DNA of 64,000 bases, from the NCBI GenBank assembly GCA_013398275.1, contig VZSE01015521.1, positions 1,122,892 through 1,186,891 on the forward strand, written 5' to 3'. This document shows positions 50,598 through 62,900 of the stretch, in pieces (position 1 is the first letter of the stretch; each line of letters begins with the position of its first letter). Source of the stretch: Promerops cafer (Eukaryota; Chordata; Aves; Passeriformes; Nectariniidae). The translations under genes and the position numbers were made by a program. Below the pieces are notes generated by a model. It worked only from the letters and a program-made list of their open reading frames with translations. It did not search any database and was not told the DNA's origin.

Positions 50598-53500
50598 CCT
50601 GAGGATTCACTCAGGGTCCTAGCTGGACGCTGTGCCCAAATGTGACAACAAATACACACCAGCTCATCCAAGTGTTTCCTTTGCACTGCACTCGGCTGGG
50701 TTATAACCCTAAATCCCTCTGCTGTCAACAGCCACAGTGGCAACACGGGGAGTGCCACTTTGCAAGAAAACCATTTAAAATGAGGGTTCTCCAGTTATGG
50801 CCTGAGATTCATTGGAAACAAATGACAGAACAGCTTGGGTTAGTATAAGGCTGAGCTGTGGGGTATGCCCTCAGCAGCTCTGGCACCAAACATGAATGAT
50901 AACCAACTGCACAACTTCCACCTCTGTTTTCCTGCCCTCCTCTCCCACGGGAAGGTGCACTAGGATGGAGATGGGTGATGGCACTTGAATGCAGCCCTGC
51001 AGTGTGGCTGCACAGGCTCTGGCTGGGTCTGCTGCTCACTTGAATTAGACCTAGAGTGGAGACAGATCCTGAGGGGCTAGAGCTGAACAATCTGGCCTGG
51101 GAAAACCTGGATCATCAATTCCAACTCTTTTCTTGCCACTATGAAAACATTTTCTGGAAGCATTTTATAATGTCTACCTACACCAATAGCCACACAGCAT
51201 TCTGGACTTGTAACCATATAATTACGCCTTCCAAAATCATATATTCCTGCCCTCTAAAGACCTGAACAGGTAGTTAAGAAACCCTTTTTTGGCAAGTACT
51301 CTGGAAGGCCTTAAAAAAACCCTTAAAATCCACCATGTTTCTTTGAAAACCAGGATAAGGCAATACTGTCTACAGAAATCTGCTTTATATCCTCTCACGT
51401 TCTCACTTTTCAGGCATATTTGCTGGTATGTGAAACACATATAAGCCTCTCAGGAACAGCTATGCTTTCAGATCTTTATTAACCAATAGAACTGGGAGAC
51501 TGGCATATCCCCAATCTAGAAGAGGAGGATAGGGAAAAGATCTGAGCGCCGTGAAAAACGAAATTTGGAATATAATTCAGGATTTCTTGCAAATGTTGAT
51601 CAATTGACTTGCACCTTGGATGTGAGCCAGGCTGTAGTCTCATTAAGAGATTCCAGATTAATCATATGCCTCTCAAAGAGGCGCCTTAGTGAGATTTTTC
51701 AGGGAAGACTATTGATGTAATTCCAGTTGTGTTTAATTCTGGTAAATATAAGGGCAGTTTTTTTAGCATGTGTGTTACAGAGAGAGGTGAAGAAGTATGT
51801 CAGGCTAGTTTAACCACAATTTCAGCACCAGTCTGGTTAAATCTGTTTCTGAATCAATCTAGCTCTGCTACCTCTGTGACCAAACCACACACAAAGGCCT
51901 TAAAAATGGAAGTGATAAACCACCAAGGAACAGCAGTTTATAATGAAAACAACAGGGATGATAATTAAACTTCCACTAGTGGTCTGAATTGGCAGTCAGC
52001 TCAGTTAGCAAACTAATAAAGAAACAGACTAAATTCTTTACTGCCTGTCTGTGGGACAGATCAGCCTTGATGATGTTTTACCCTACCTCTCTAAAATGGG
52101 GTGAAAGAATATTCAGACAATGGGCAAAGCTATTTCCATTTGGCATCCTCCTCCTTTCTCATGAGTTTTCACCAACTGTTTATCAAGGAGCTGTTCTATA
52201 TAGACCTCCCCACCCCATTTGCCTCTGGACTCCCAGCTAATTCTTGTCTCATTACTTCTGTTTTGAAGCCCAGAAGACATTTTTATAAGAATTAATTTCT
52301 TAGCTGAGAAAGCCCTAATATGTACCATACAGCAATATTAGCAAAAACCAGTAGGTTCTGTACCATCTGATTTCTGGGATTTTGTGATTAATTGTGCAGC
52401 ATTGACGGTAAATACATTTGGTTTATGTCAGCTGCTGATCAGAAAAAATATTTATCTATTTTCCTCTAGTACAAGTCATATCTATAAATCACCAGGTGAA
52501 TTTAAAAGTGGCTTCTCAGGCTGCTACAATCTCTACATGACAATGTATTTCTCTGACTCGTTTTTTCAGAGGTATCCTGCTGTAGATGAACTTACAAGTT
52601 ATTTTTGCAGAAATATTTATTGCATGTTCCGTGCTTCATGTCTCTGCTTAGCAGGTGAGCATTAGTGACACGAGTTTTTTGTGACTGGCATTTGCATAAT
52701 TTGGATACCATGAGTTCCCTAAAAGTTTTGTGTTTACAAAGCTCTTCTTATCATAAGGATATAGGACAAAATGTATTGACCTTCTGTGCTTATTAGCATG
52801 CTTTTACATACTGTTTGAGCTTCTTGCAATTTGTAATGTGTATTATCTTGACAAAATGATAAAGAGGTAGGGAGTAGAAAGGAAGGAATGGAATCAACTA
52901 GAGACTAGACTGACTTTTAAGTTGCCCAAATAATTAGGCCAGATAGCTAAAAAACAAGGACAAGTTTTCTTCTGACCTATGCTGCTGCTCTTCAAGCATT
53001 GTACCCTCTTTCCTTTTGTTCCTTTTCTTCTGGGAAAATATACTGGCTTTCCAGTTTTCTTCCACTGGGAAGATATCCTTCATGTAAATAATTTTTGATT
53101 TAACAACATGTTTTTAATAATTTTTAGCATCCTTATTCAGTTTGACTTTTTCTCTTCCTTTTGCAATATGTCCTTCATAATAATGGAATTGCATTGACAT
53201 TTCTCCTTCAGCCTCCACTGCAAGTAGGGACCTGAATCGAAGCCCTGGTTTGAACACTATTAGTAGAGGCACATCAGTTCAGGTGGGTTACAGCTGTTGA
53301 AACCTGCACTGTAATATTGTCAGACAGAGCAAACTATCAGATCATCAAATACGATTTTAAATGAAGTCTGAAGTCTAAAAGGATTCTGGAAAGAACCATT
53401 TTCAGATAAAGGCAAGGAGAATTACTTCAAATATAATGAAGGAGCTAAAAACAAAAAGCTCCTCAGCTTCCTCAATTCTAGTGGTTTTACTACGTATTTG

Positions 53501-54659
53501 TGAATTTTCTAAAGCATTCTTTTCCTCAGTTGTCAGTCTAACACACCACACTGCATAACTGTCATTGTGCATTTACATTTTTCTTTGTTGCTGAGGACAG
53601 CCAGCTTGAATTAGAAGCTGTCCATAGCCAAATTCTGAAGAATCAGGATATTAACTTGGATGTGGCAATGGATTAAATCAGGGCTGTCCCACCCCTTCTC
53701 CCAGCCTCGCAGGGGAGGCTGTTGATGGGTCACACAGCTGCTCCTGAACTGCCACTGTTCCTGACTGACGTATTTTTTGCTTTAAAGACATCAAGCTGTA
53801 TCCTGTATCTGTACCCTTCTGTCAGCTCCAGGCAAGGATGCCAGCCTCTAAGATAAGGGCAGCACGATGAGGCAAGGCTGGTACTCGTGTCAGCCACCCC
53901 AGCTTGGTCGGCTGCTGCACGGGTCTGCACACTGCCAAAACTCTGTCATTGCTGTCTTCTGGGCAGCTGCTGTTTGTAAAACCAATCTACTCCTTTACAA
54001 AAGCTATTCTTTCACCCCAGGTTGGGCATTTGTCAAAGTCCTGAGTCACCGGGAGGCCCCATGGAGGCTCTCTGACCTGGGTTGTGGGTGTAGCCCTGAC
54101 TCACACTGTTTGTATGAACAGGAGTGTTCCCTTCACTAAACCCCACTCCTAAGCAAAAGGCAAAGGATCAATCAGGGGATTTAATGTTAAGCACTGAATA
54201 CTAAATTATTACCATTCAACCTAACTCGCTGCCTCCCCTCAAATATTTGAAATTCAAACAGCTCGTGCTCTGCACAGAGCTAGCCAGTGCTCTTAGTTTG
54301 GAATGTATCTGTTATTGCCTAGTAGCACACTGAAAAAACATTGATTTCCACACTCTCTGAATGTTCCTCAAGGCTTAGGAACTAATGTCAGCTGACTGTG
54401 TTTGTACTGGATGCTCAGTCACTGCACCAAGTATGCTCTGCAAACTGGTCACCTTTACAATGATAGTGGCACCTTCTTGAATAAATGGCTGCCACCAGAT
54501 GTCATGGGTTTCCTTTGCATCTTCTCGGGAGCAGACAGGGAAAGGGTGAATATGAACATGATATGATGACAGTACTGCTGAAGTGATTTAATTCAATGTT
54601 ATTAATATACATTTGGAATTTTTCCCATGTTTTTAAATTTCCTCAGGGAAATTTGCTGC

Positions 54660-54788
54660 ATTCTTTTCTTGGCATTTCTTTCAGTCTTTCTTTCTCATTC
54701 CCTTTTTCTTTCCTCTTTCCGTTGTCCCCTTCCTCTCCTTTTCCTTTACCTTTTCCTGTTCTTTTTCCTTCTTTTTCTTTTCTACTCT
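54660..54788. repeat. Pyrimidine-rich (CTTT/CCTTTT) tract
   Basis: About 130 bases almost entirely C and T (on +), with units such as CCTTTTTCTTTCCTC and CCTTTTCCTTTACCTTTTCC. It produces spurious Phe/Ser/Leu-rich frames. It lies 1.5 kb before the long AAAAG array, in the opposite strand sense (polypyrimidine on +, against polypurine at 56275). Confidence 0.9.
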
Positions 54789-56274
54789 AGTCTATTATAC
54801 ATTCTTGGCTTTACGATTCTATTACTTTTTATTTCAAGAAAATTCTAGGCATGTGATACAGTTTTGCATGCTTTTGCTCCTAATAATAATTATGGGTCAA
54901 TTTTTGCGCCCTATAAATTTGTATGGATACATTTGGTCAAATTCTACTGATATTAATGGAATTTTAACTGACATCATATTCTAACCTGACATTTCAATGA
55001 TTGATTTGCATGGTCTCAGCTGCACGACAATTTGTCTTAGGCCCCCATTAAATCAGAAAACGACTGTTTCTGACTGAATATGCCAATCATTCTAGCTTAT
55101 CTAGTGAGAGATGCCACATGCTTTCTCCTACTTTAGCCTTATTTTTTGACAGCTACTTACACTATTTATTGTCTAATTGGGTCTGCCAATCCTCCATGCA
55201 CATCCCAATCTGTCCAGCCCAGACACAAAAGTCTGAAAACATTTCTAAAATCTGCATACTGTTATTAATTACAAGATATGGGGGCAAAAAAAATGCAGCC
55301 TAGATGTGACAACATGCTTAGTTCTGTATCATTATTTCCCAGAAAAGATAGAAAAACTGCAAAAACTGATGGAAGAAATAATGTCAGAGCACCTGGGCTG
55401 ATTCTGATTATAAAGGGAGGAAGGGTGCTATGTACAAGACTAAAGCCACATATTCTTCTGAGGCTTTCACCCTTGCAAGGCAGGAAGGGCTAAGTCCTGC
55501 CAGTGGTTGCTTGCTGTGCTGTGAAGGAGGAGGAGGAGGAAAGAGAGGCTCCCCAGGCAGTACCAGGAGATGCAGCTTGCTGGTGTGCCTCTGGGTGTGT
55601 CTGAGGGAAGAGGATGCCCTCACACGCAGCAGCCACTGGTAGGGTAGGCCCTGCTTTGCCTCCATGCAGAGAAACAAGAACTCCCCTGTGCTGGGTCCCA
55701 CTGTGAAATGCTGCTCACCAACACCAGGATTCTCTCCTTGAAGGATACATCTGCCAACCTCACAGCTGTGGCTTGCCCAACAGCACACCAGCATTTGGAC
55801 TGCGGTTTCCCAGTGGGGTTGGCAGAGCTCTGACATCCGCCGGGACCTGATCCAAAGCTCATGGGATTTAATGGGGGAAAAAAAGTCCATTGATCTTGGT
55901 GGCTTTGGATCTGTCCTTTTGCTCATCTCCTTTGATGATTTATACAACACTGACATGCATATTTCGCTTCTGAAGCACACAGAGCACATGGTTTTAATCT
56001 CACCATTTCCCTGGTGACAGGGAAGGAACTGTGCTGGCAGCTAAGACACTGAAAAACATTCATTATTCTGTATATTATTACTACTTTTTACTTCCCCACG
56101 GAAGGTAGAAATTACAATTAAAAAATCACAAATATTTAGTTTTGCAATCTTTGCTTGCCCTTAAAGGCAGAGTCAAATATTGTAAAGTGCAAATTTTTGT
56201 GTGTGCGTAAAAATGATGAGAATGTTTTGTATTGAAATGAGAGGTAAGAGGACATCAAGAACTAAAAGGCACTG

Positions 56275-56307
<33 letters not shown>

Positions 56308-56980
56308 GAAAAGAAAAGAAAAGAAAAGAAAAGAAAAGAAAAGAAAAGAAAAGAAAAGAAAAGAAAAGAAAAGAAAAGAAAAGAAAAGAGAAAAAAAAAA
56401 AAAACCCCTCAAGAAAAGAAAAGAAAAGAAAAGAAAAGAAAAGAAAAGAAAAGAAAAGAAAAGAAAAGAAAAGAAAAGAAAAGAAAAGAAAAGAAAAGAA
56501 AAGAAAAGAAAAGAAAAGAAAAGAAAAGAAAAGAAAAGAAAAGAAAAGAAAAGAAAAGAAAAGAAAAGAAAAGAAAAGAAAAGAAAAGAAAAGAAAAGAA
56601 AAGAAAAGAAAAGAAAAGAAAAGAAAAGAAAAGAAAAGAAAAGAAAAGAAAAGAAAAGAAAAGAAAAGAAAAGAAAAGAAAAGAAAAGAAAAGAAAAGAA
56701 AAGAAAAGAAAAGAAAAGAAAAGAAAAGAAAAGAAAAGAAAAGAAAAGAAAAGAAAAGAAAAGAAAAGAAAAGAAAAGAAAAGAAAAGAAAAGAAAAGAA
56801 AAGAAAAGAAAAGAAAAGAAAAGAAAAGAAAAGAAAAGAAAAGAAAAGAAAAGAAAAGAAAAGAAAAGAAAAGAAAAGAAAAGAAAAGAAAAGAAAAGAA
56901 AAGAAAAGAAAAGAAAAGAAAAGAAAAGAAAAGAAAAGAAAAGAAAAGAAAAGAAAAGAAAAAGAAAAGAAAAAAAAAAA
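56275..56980. repeat. Long (AAAAG)n pentanucleotide array, interrupted once
   Basis: About 700 bases of near-perfect AAAAG/AAGAA pentamers. An opening A-run (56275-56287) leads into about 20 units up to 56389. An interruption GA14CCCCTC occupies about 56390-56410. A second block of about 110 units runs 56411-56960, then a slightly shifted unit (AAAG) and an A-rich end at 56980. Apart from the four to five C/T bases at the interruption, the + strand is pure purine. Such arrays are unstable, and long pure tracts are difficult for polymerases and assemblers, so the length given here may not equal the genomic length. The + strand is polylysine/Arg-like and the minus strand Phe/Leu/Ser-rich in translation; these frames (for example 56173-56412 minus) are artefacts. 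Confidence 0.98.
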
Positions 56981-59900
56981 GGCCCTCTTCCCTAGAAACA
57001 GCTTAGAGGGGGAATCTTTCCAAAGTACTGGGAAATTCTCTTCTCAGATTGCAAGGTGAGAACATTTCAATCTTGTGAAGTCTTTGTTTATAACATCAAG
57101 ATTACTGGGCCATTGGCAGCAGTTCTCTATTAGTTATGCCGATCTGGACCAAATCCTACAGTAGCAGTGGCTACAAAACAAACTTCAAGTAAGTCACAGC
57201 TCAAGATTCCTCATGACCTCAAGATCAGTTTTCAGGAGCAGCCAGGGCTTGCTATGTTGTCTGTCAAGACCCAGTATCCCCAGCATTTCTCCAAGGGATG
57301 CCCCCTCAGCACTCAAGTTCATGGAGACAGAGCACCTCCTGCCCAGAGGACAGACCCACAAACGGCCAGGCATTTTCATAAAGCAGGAGGGATGCTTTGC
57401 TATAGTTTTAGATTTTTCATTCCTAACCCAACACCTTTTTCCTTCTTTGTTTCCTCACTGTGCAATTTTTTCAGCACTAGATGTCAGTGTGGACTTGCAA
57501 TACCAGACTGCTCTGTAAGTTTTCTTTAACAATGGAGGAAGAATTGCTATCCAGAATTAAACCAAGCCTCTCCAGCCTCGTGATATGCTTTCTACAAAAC
57601 AGGTCTTTTTTTGCTGTTTAAACTCCACATGGAAAGTATAGAACTGCTTTCTGTCCTTGATGGTGATTAATATGGCTGTAAAAGGACCTTATCTAAATTG
57701 TGATCATAACCATGACTGAGTTAAAGAGGAGTTACCACGAGTCCAGAGGAAAAGCTTTCCCTAGAAAACAATAAAGAAAAAGAAATGGTTCTGAATGATC
57801 TTGGTAATTTGTGACCCTGCTAAGAAAGCATTGCACAAGTGGTCCATGGGGATGGTTAATCCTGCAACTAAGAGTACTCATCTCAACAAGAACCTACTGA
57901 CAAGAGTGAGTCTTTGCATTCCTACTGCCTAGAAAGACACTGCATCATCCTGAAGTGTTTTGCTACACCAGGCAGTTACAAGGACTGTTGTAACTTGCAC
58001 TTGATTTACTATTTGCCTGGCATTTTCTGAATATTGAACTGAAACCAGCTTGGGGCAGAGCAACCAGCCAGGAAATGTATGTTGGCTTTCTGAAGTGATG
58101 AAATGCCTGGTTTCTACCACTCTTCGGAAAACATTTTGCTTCTTTAAGCAATTTAAGTCCCTCGGTCCCTATGTTGTTATGGGAAGGCTGAGGGAGATGG
58201 ATGAGCCCTGACTCCCCTCATTTTACAAGCAGCAATCTAGAACAAGACACAGCTCCTCGAGAAGTACAAACTGGGGAAAGGCAAAGCAGAGAGAGGATGA
58301 AGTGGGTTCACAATTCTGATTTCTCATCTCTTACGTTTATGGGTTTTGGCTTCTGTCGAGTGGATCTGAGCCAACACGACAGATGGAGCCTTTTACACCA
58401 CCCTCATGCTTGGTTTACACCAGGCGTGATGCACAGAAGCCGAGGCAGAAAACGTTTCTGGCAGAGAGCGCGGAGCTCTCTGACACCCTCCCGACCCGGT
58501 ACCCTTGTAGCTGTGCTCTAGGCCTCCAGAAAAATCCAGTTAAATGCCTTTGTATTCTTCACTATGTGTTAGCTAATGAAGTATTATCCTGATACATACA
58601 TTAGTGTGCCTAGCTTTTATTATTCTTTATGGTTCTAACTGTCCCTTTGACTCCTGCTGCACAAAGTCGCTGTGACACATGTGACTGCCCAAGCAGCTGT
58701 GCTGAACATTCCTATGTGGTTTTGTTTCTCATTATTAGGCTTATCAGTAGCAGACTGCAAGTAGGGGGCTGTAATATATTAATTAATAATTAATATAAAA
58801 TTTTAGCAAATACTGTGCAAAAATAGGGGCTCTGAGAAGTTAAGGTAATACTTGCTAGATAATAGAGCACCTGAGAGAATACAGATGGTATTTGGCAAAT
58901 CTAATGTCACATGGCTCTACCACCTGCTCTCATTCCTACATTTTTTGCTGTTATTTTTCTGTAATACTGTTTTCCATTTACTTACCTCTTTCTATAGATG
59001 TCTGGCATTCAAAGAATTAGTATCAATAATGAAACATGTATCCTGTAAAAGAGCTTTGCCTGCAATCAGCTTTGAAGACTGATTTACCTGTGCAATTCTC
59101 ACTGCGTCACGACTTGAAGTGTCTTCCTTATTATTAACTTCCATGAACTGCTCTAGATAAAGCTCTCTGTTAAGCCAGCTGCCTCTTTAGGTGCAGAAGG
59201 GTTTTGTGGTCCCACCCTGCACTGAAAAACAAATTAGTGTAATTCAGGGATATACCTCAAAAGACTACCATTATTTCCCCCTGCCCAAGTAAAGGGAGTT
59301 GAAGGTGATCAACCGTCCTCCTCCAACTTCCAAATCCACACTCAGCTGGCATTGCTGGGTACTGACACATGAGATCTGAAAACAAGAGAGAGTAAACATG
59401 CTTCCCATCCGTTAGTATGTCCTCCACCCCCTCCTGGAAGTCACAGAAACAGAAAAATGAGCTGGATGGCTCCCTTATATTTCAGCTTGTATGCCCCTGA
59501 CTAGCATACCCACAGATGTGTGTATCATGCCTTGCCCAGACAAACACGCACTGACGTCACTTCATTAAGAAATAGTGCAGATGCCTCAGTGTAGAAATGG
59601 GCATACCCTAAGCAGCTATTTGTCTTCTCTTGTTTCTTAAGCATGTAATAAAAATGAGGCTTGGAGGGGGCTATAACTGCATGAAAGATCAGGAAAATAC
59701 AGAGAGCTGATTAATGCAAAGCTGATAACAAAAAACAAAAAAACCCCATCAACAAGTAAAACTAATACAGTTCATGGGAGAACCAGTAACAGTATTGGCC
59801 TGATCATGAACCAAAAAGGCAAATTCATATGGATAGCATTTGGTATTGCCTCTGGTTACCTACATAGGTACTCAGTGGCTATGATAATACAGCTGTGAGT

Positions 59901-62900
59901 GTAGCACAGCATAGAAATTATTAGGGTGAATACCCTTTCCTAAGAGAAATCTTGGACAGAAGTATATTTCTTAAAGTACTACTTTATAGCATGTGGTAAT
60001 GAAGTGCACAGCACAAATTGCCATTTTGTCAAGTATGTTATTTCCAAGTATTTCTTCCTGGACAAAACGGTGAATCAATAAGTCCAGTCAAAATGTCAGT
60101 TTATTTTCAAGATTAAGTTATCTTCTTTATGAACATCAGTTTTCTCTACGGGCAACTCTAGAGTACAAAACACAGCATATTGTTTGCAATGTGATAGAAA
60201 CTTCAGAAATGCATCAACTTCAAACAAAAGATAGAAGGCTTTAAACAGAATTTTTATAAAGCAAGGGTGAACCTCCTTATCCTTGTGAGCATCACCGCAC
60301 ATTTCCAAAACAATTTTAGAAGCCAAACCTTGAGTTTGACAAGCAGCTTGGTTTTTTTATTCCGTGAAGATTGATCTCAACATGTTGCAGAATTGTTTTT
60401 CATGTGTCAGTGTAAGCATGTGCCTAAATCTTCATATGATTAACATCAATATGTGTAAAGAGTTATTCAATGCAAATAAAAATCTAAATCTGGATAATGG
60501 GGTCTCCTGCATCTATATAAACACCAGACACCAGCTGGAGCATCACTGACACCAAAACCTATCTAAAGAGATTCCTACAATAGGTTTATGTATTGTCTGT
60601 GGTCACACTGAAAGGGATTATATGGGACCTATTTCCCTCAGTGTACAGATGTGCACACAGATGTGCCTCATCTGCTGGATGGCTCACTCTAGCTACAGAT
60701 GTAAGGCATGTGCATTTTACACATCTTATTTCAGGGGGATAAAACAGTTCTGTTTTGCTTTCCCTATGAGCAACTGAACACAGCAGAAGTCTCTATTTTC
60801 AGTTATCTGTGCAGAAGTGGTGTGCAGAGCTATTTCTTTCAAACGGATGAAATACACAGTAATGTAAAAACTGCACTGACCTCTTCCAATCACAATGTGC
60901 ACTTCTAGCCTGGTATCTGCTCAGAAAATCTAGCTGGCTAAACCTTTTTAGAAAGTTTTAGAAGCCCACACTAGTTATTATAAAATTAAGCTGTATGTTA
61001 TGAGGGTATGCCATTACTTTTTAAATCTTTCTCCTTTAGAAAAGAGTGTCTGATCGGTTCTGAACAGAATGAAATTCTGGCTGGCTTTAGTAGTTCAGGG
61101 CCAGATGCTTCTGTCAGTGATGAAACCTTGCTTAAATCCTTGTTTCAGTGTCCCTTTAAAAGCCATCAAGTAAGGGGGCAGGAGGGGAGAGGGGAAATTA
61201 TCTGTCTGCATAGCTCACTGTCGAGCAAATTGCAGGCCCCTGTTCCATTTATCAGCACACATTTTCTAAAATGTGCAATATTACGAATTTACACCTGATT
61301 TTGTATGCTTAGGGCACACCTGTCACCTGGTATGTTCAAGGAAACTGGTCAAGAATCAAGTTCATTATTTTCACTTGCTGACAGACAAGGTGGTGCAACC
61401 AGAACTGAAGTGGAGGTATGCAGCTTATAACAAAGAACAGCGAGTATATTTGCCTGTCTAAACCAGTTTTTTCCCACTATCTTGGACAAGGAACAAGTAG
61501 CGCTTATTTAAGTTTACCTATGATTCCCTAAATATGTTTCTACAGGAATAAAATCAGCATTCACCCATATAGACCTACAGAAGTTAATTTTTATATAACT
61601 ATCTGCTTTTCCACTGAGTTCTTGAAATCTGTAGAAGTATGGTCACAGCAAGAGATTCTACTTTCTCTCTGCAATGCTTCCTCCCATCACTAGTGACTTA
61701 CTTTTGTAACTTACGAAGTTTTTATGCAAACTGCTTCTGGAGTGTAGAAATGAACAAATGGGTGCAGATTACAGTGCCAGATACTTGCCTCTACAAGACT
61801 AGACAGCTAATAGACATTTGTTTGAAGAAATGTTAGCTTGAAAACCTAAGTGTACTGTTGCTTATATAAAGCAAATTTTCATATGTAGAAAAATTTCTAT
61901 TCATTTTTCAGAGACCAGGAAGAATTGAGGGGAGAAAGCTGGCTCAGAGGTGTGGCATGTTTATTTTCTTCTGAAGATGTAGGTGTTATTTGAGAGATGT
62001 GTCTTGTTTAGGCTCACACTTGATAGTGAGAGAGCTGCAAATATGTCCTAGATGCAAAACAAAAACTGAAGACTACCAAAAAAAAAGGAAAAAAAGAAAA
62101 TCACATTGCACTAGGAGCAGTCGTGCTCTCTGAGAAGGGAACACAGGCTGTCCTGTTGTGATTTCTTTTCTGTGAAATATCCTATGCTGTTAAATGTAAC
62201 TTTCTGACTGTAAGACTGAGTAACTGGATGTCTTTTTTGTAGGGCTTTTTTTCCACCATAGGTTTCATAATTTAATCCTAAATTGAATAAAATATTATTC
62301 ACAGTCAGATATGTACTTAATACCTGCTCAATTCTTAAATCAACTGTAAAAAAAAATACAAAAAGTACTGTGATACTGTGTAGCAATGTACTATTTCCAA
62401 AACGCTGTTTATTCTAGCAGCTGAACAGCTCTACTAACACTCAGTAGTGGAAATTTTAAAAACTCCATAAAACTCTGAGCATGCTCCCTCTAACCCTGCT
62501 CCAATAGGGCTCAACATGCCACAGGCATTCTGTGAGCAGCAGAAATTATGAGTCATGTTTGCAACATCCTTTGCCCAAGCAGATTCCTGGAATCTAGCAG
62601 GATAGGAATTCCTACGGTAGCTTTCCTTTCTGTGGGAACATTAGAATCTCTGTTTCCTACATAACCACTTATTTTCTATACTGCTAATGTCTCTGAGAGA
62701 TTTGGCTGAAGCTGGACAAAGATTTTAAAAGCAACCAGTGGTGGCAGAGCAGACAGCATATCCACACTGATTTTCTTTCTGCCCCCCATTGAACCAGAAA
62801 GTGCTCATGATTGATCTACTTTGGAGTATCTACCACTAGCAGAAACTAGCAGAGACTGCAGCTTATAATTCACAAGTGGGGATGACATAGCTTGGGACGG

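Larger units (their letters stand above)
49461..56274. other. Gene-poor segment with one CR1 remnant
   Basis: No supported gene. The longest frames are a 192-codon minus frame at 50180-50758 running antisense through the CR1 remnant and a 193-codon minus frame at 55408-55989. Both are within chance expectation for a 64 kb six-frame scan and neither has recognisable motifs. An exon-like unit at 52570-52654 is treated as a finding only. Confidence 0.55.

Noticed and set aside
50180..50758. 192-codon minus-strand frame
   Set aside because: Most of it is the antisense of the CR1 3' fragment at 50333-50597, which is a non-coding direction for that element.
54596..54848. Hydrophobic frames that look like membrane segments
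   Set aside because: They are translations of a pyrimidine-rich simple tract (Phe/Leu/Ser/Pro codons) and not a real membrane protein.
55408..55989. Longest open frame in the window, 193 codons on the minus strand
   Set aside because: A rough estimate puts the expected number of frames this long by chance in a 64 kb six-frame scan at a few tenths to one. The translation has no recognisable domain, includes low-complexity proline (a GGA-repeat shadow near 55530), and there is no splice or promoter context.
56173..56412. Phe/Ser/Leu repeat protein on the minus strand
   Set aside because: It is simply the translation of the AAAAG array.
60096..60326. 76-codon minus frame with protein-like composition (EMCGDAHKDKEVHPCF region)
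   Set aside because: The composition is plausible, but I know no homologue and there is no convincing acceptor, promoter or start context. An AATAAA follows on the minus strand near its end, so an unspliced or 3'UTR-derived transcript is conceivable but not supported.
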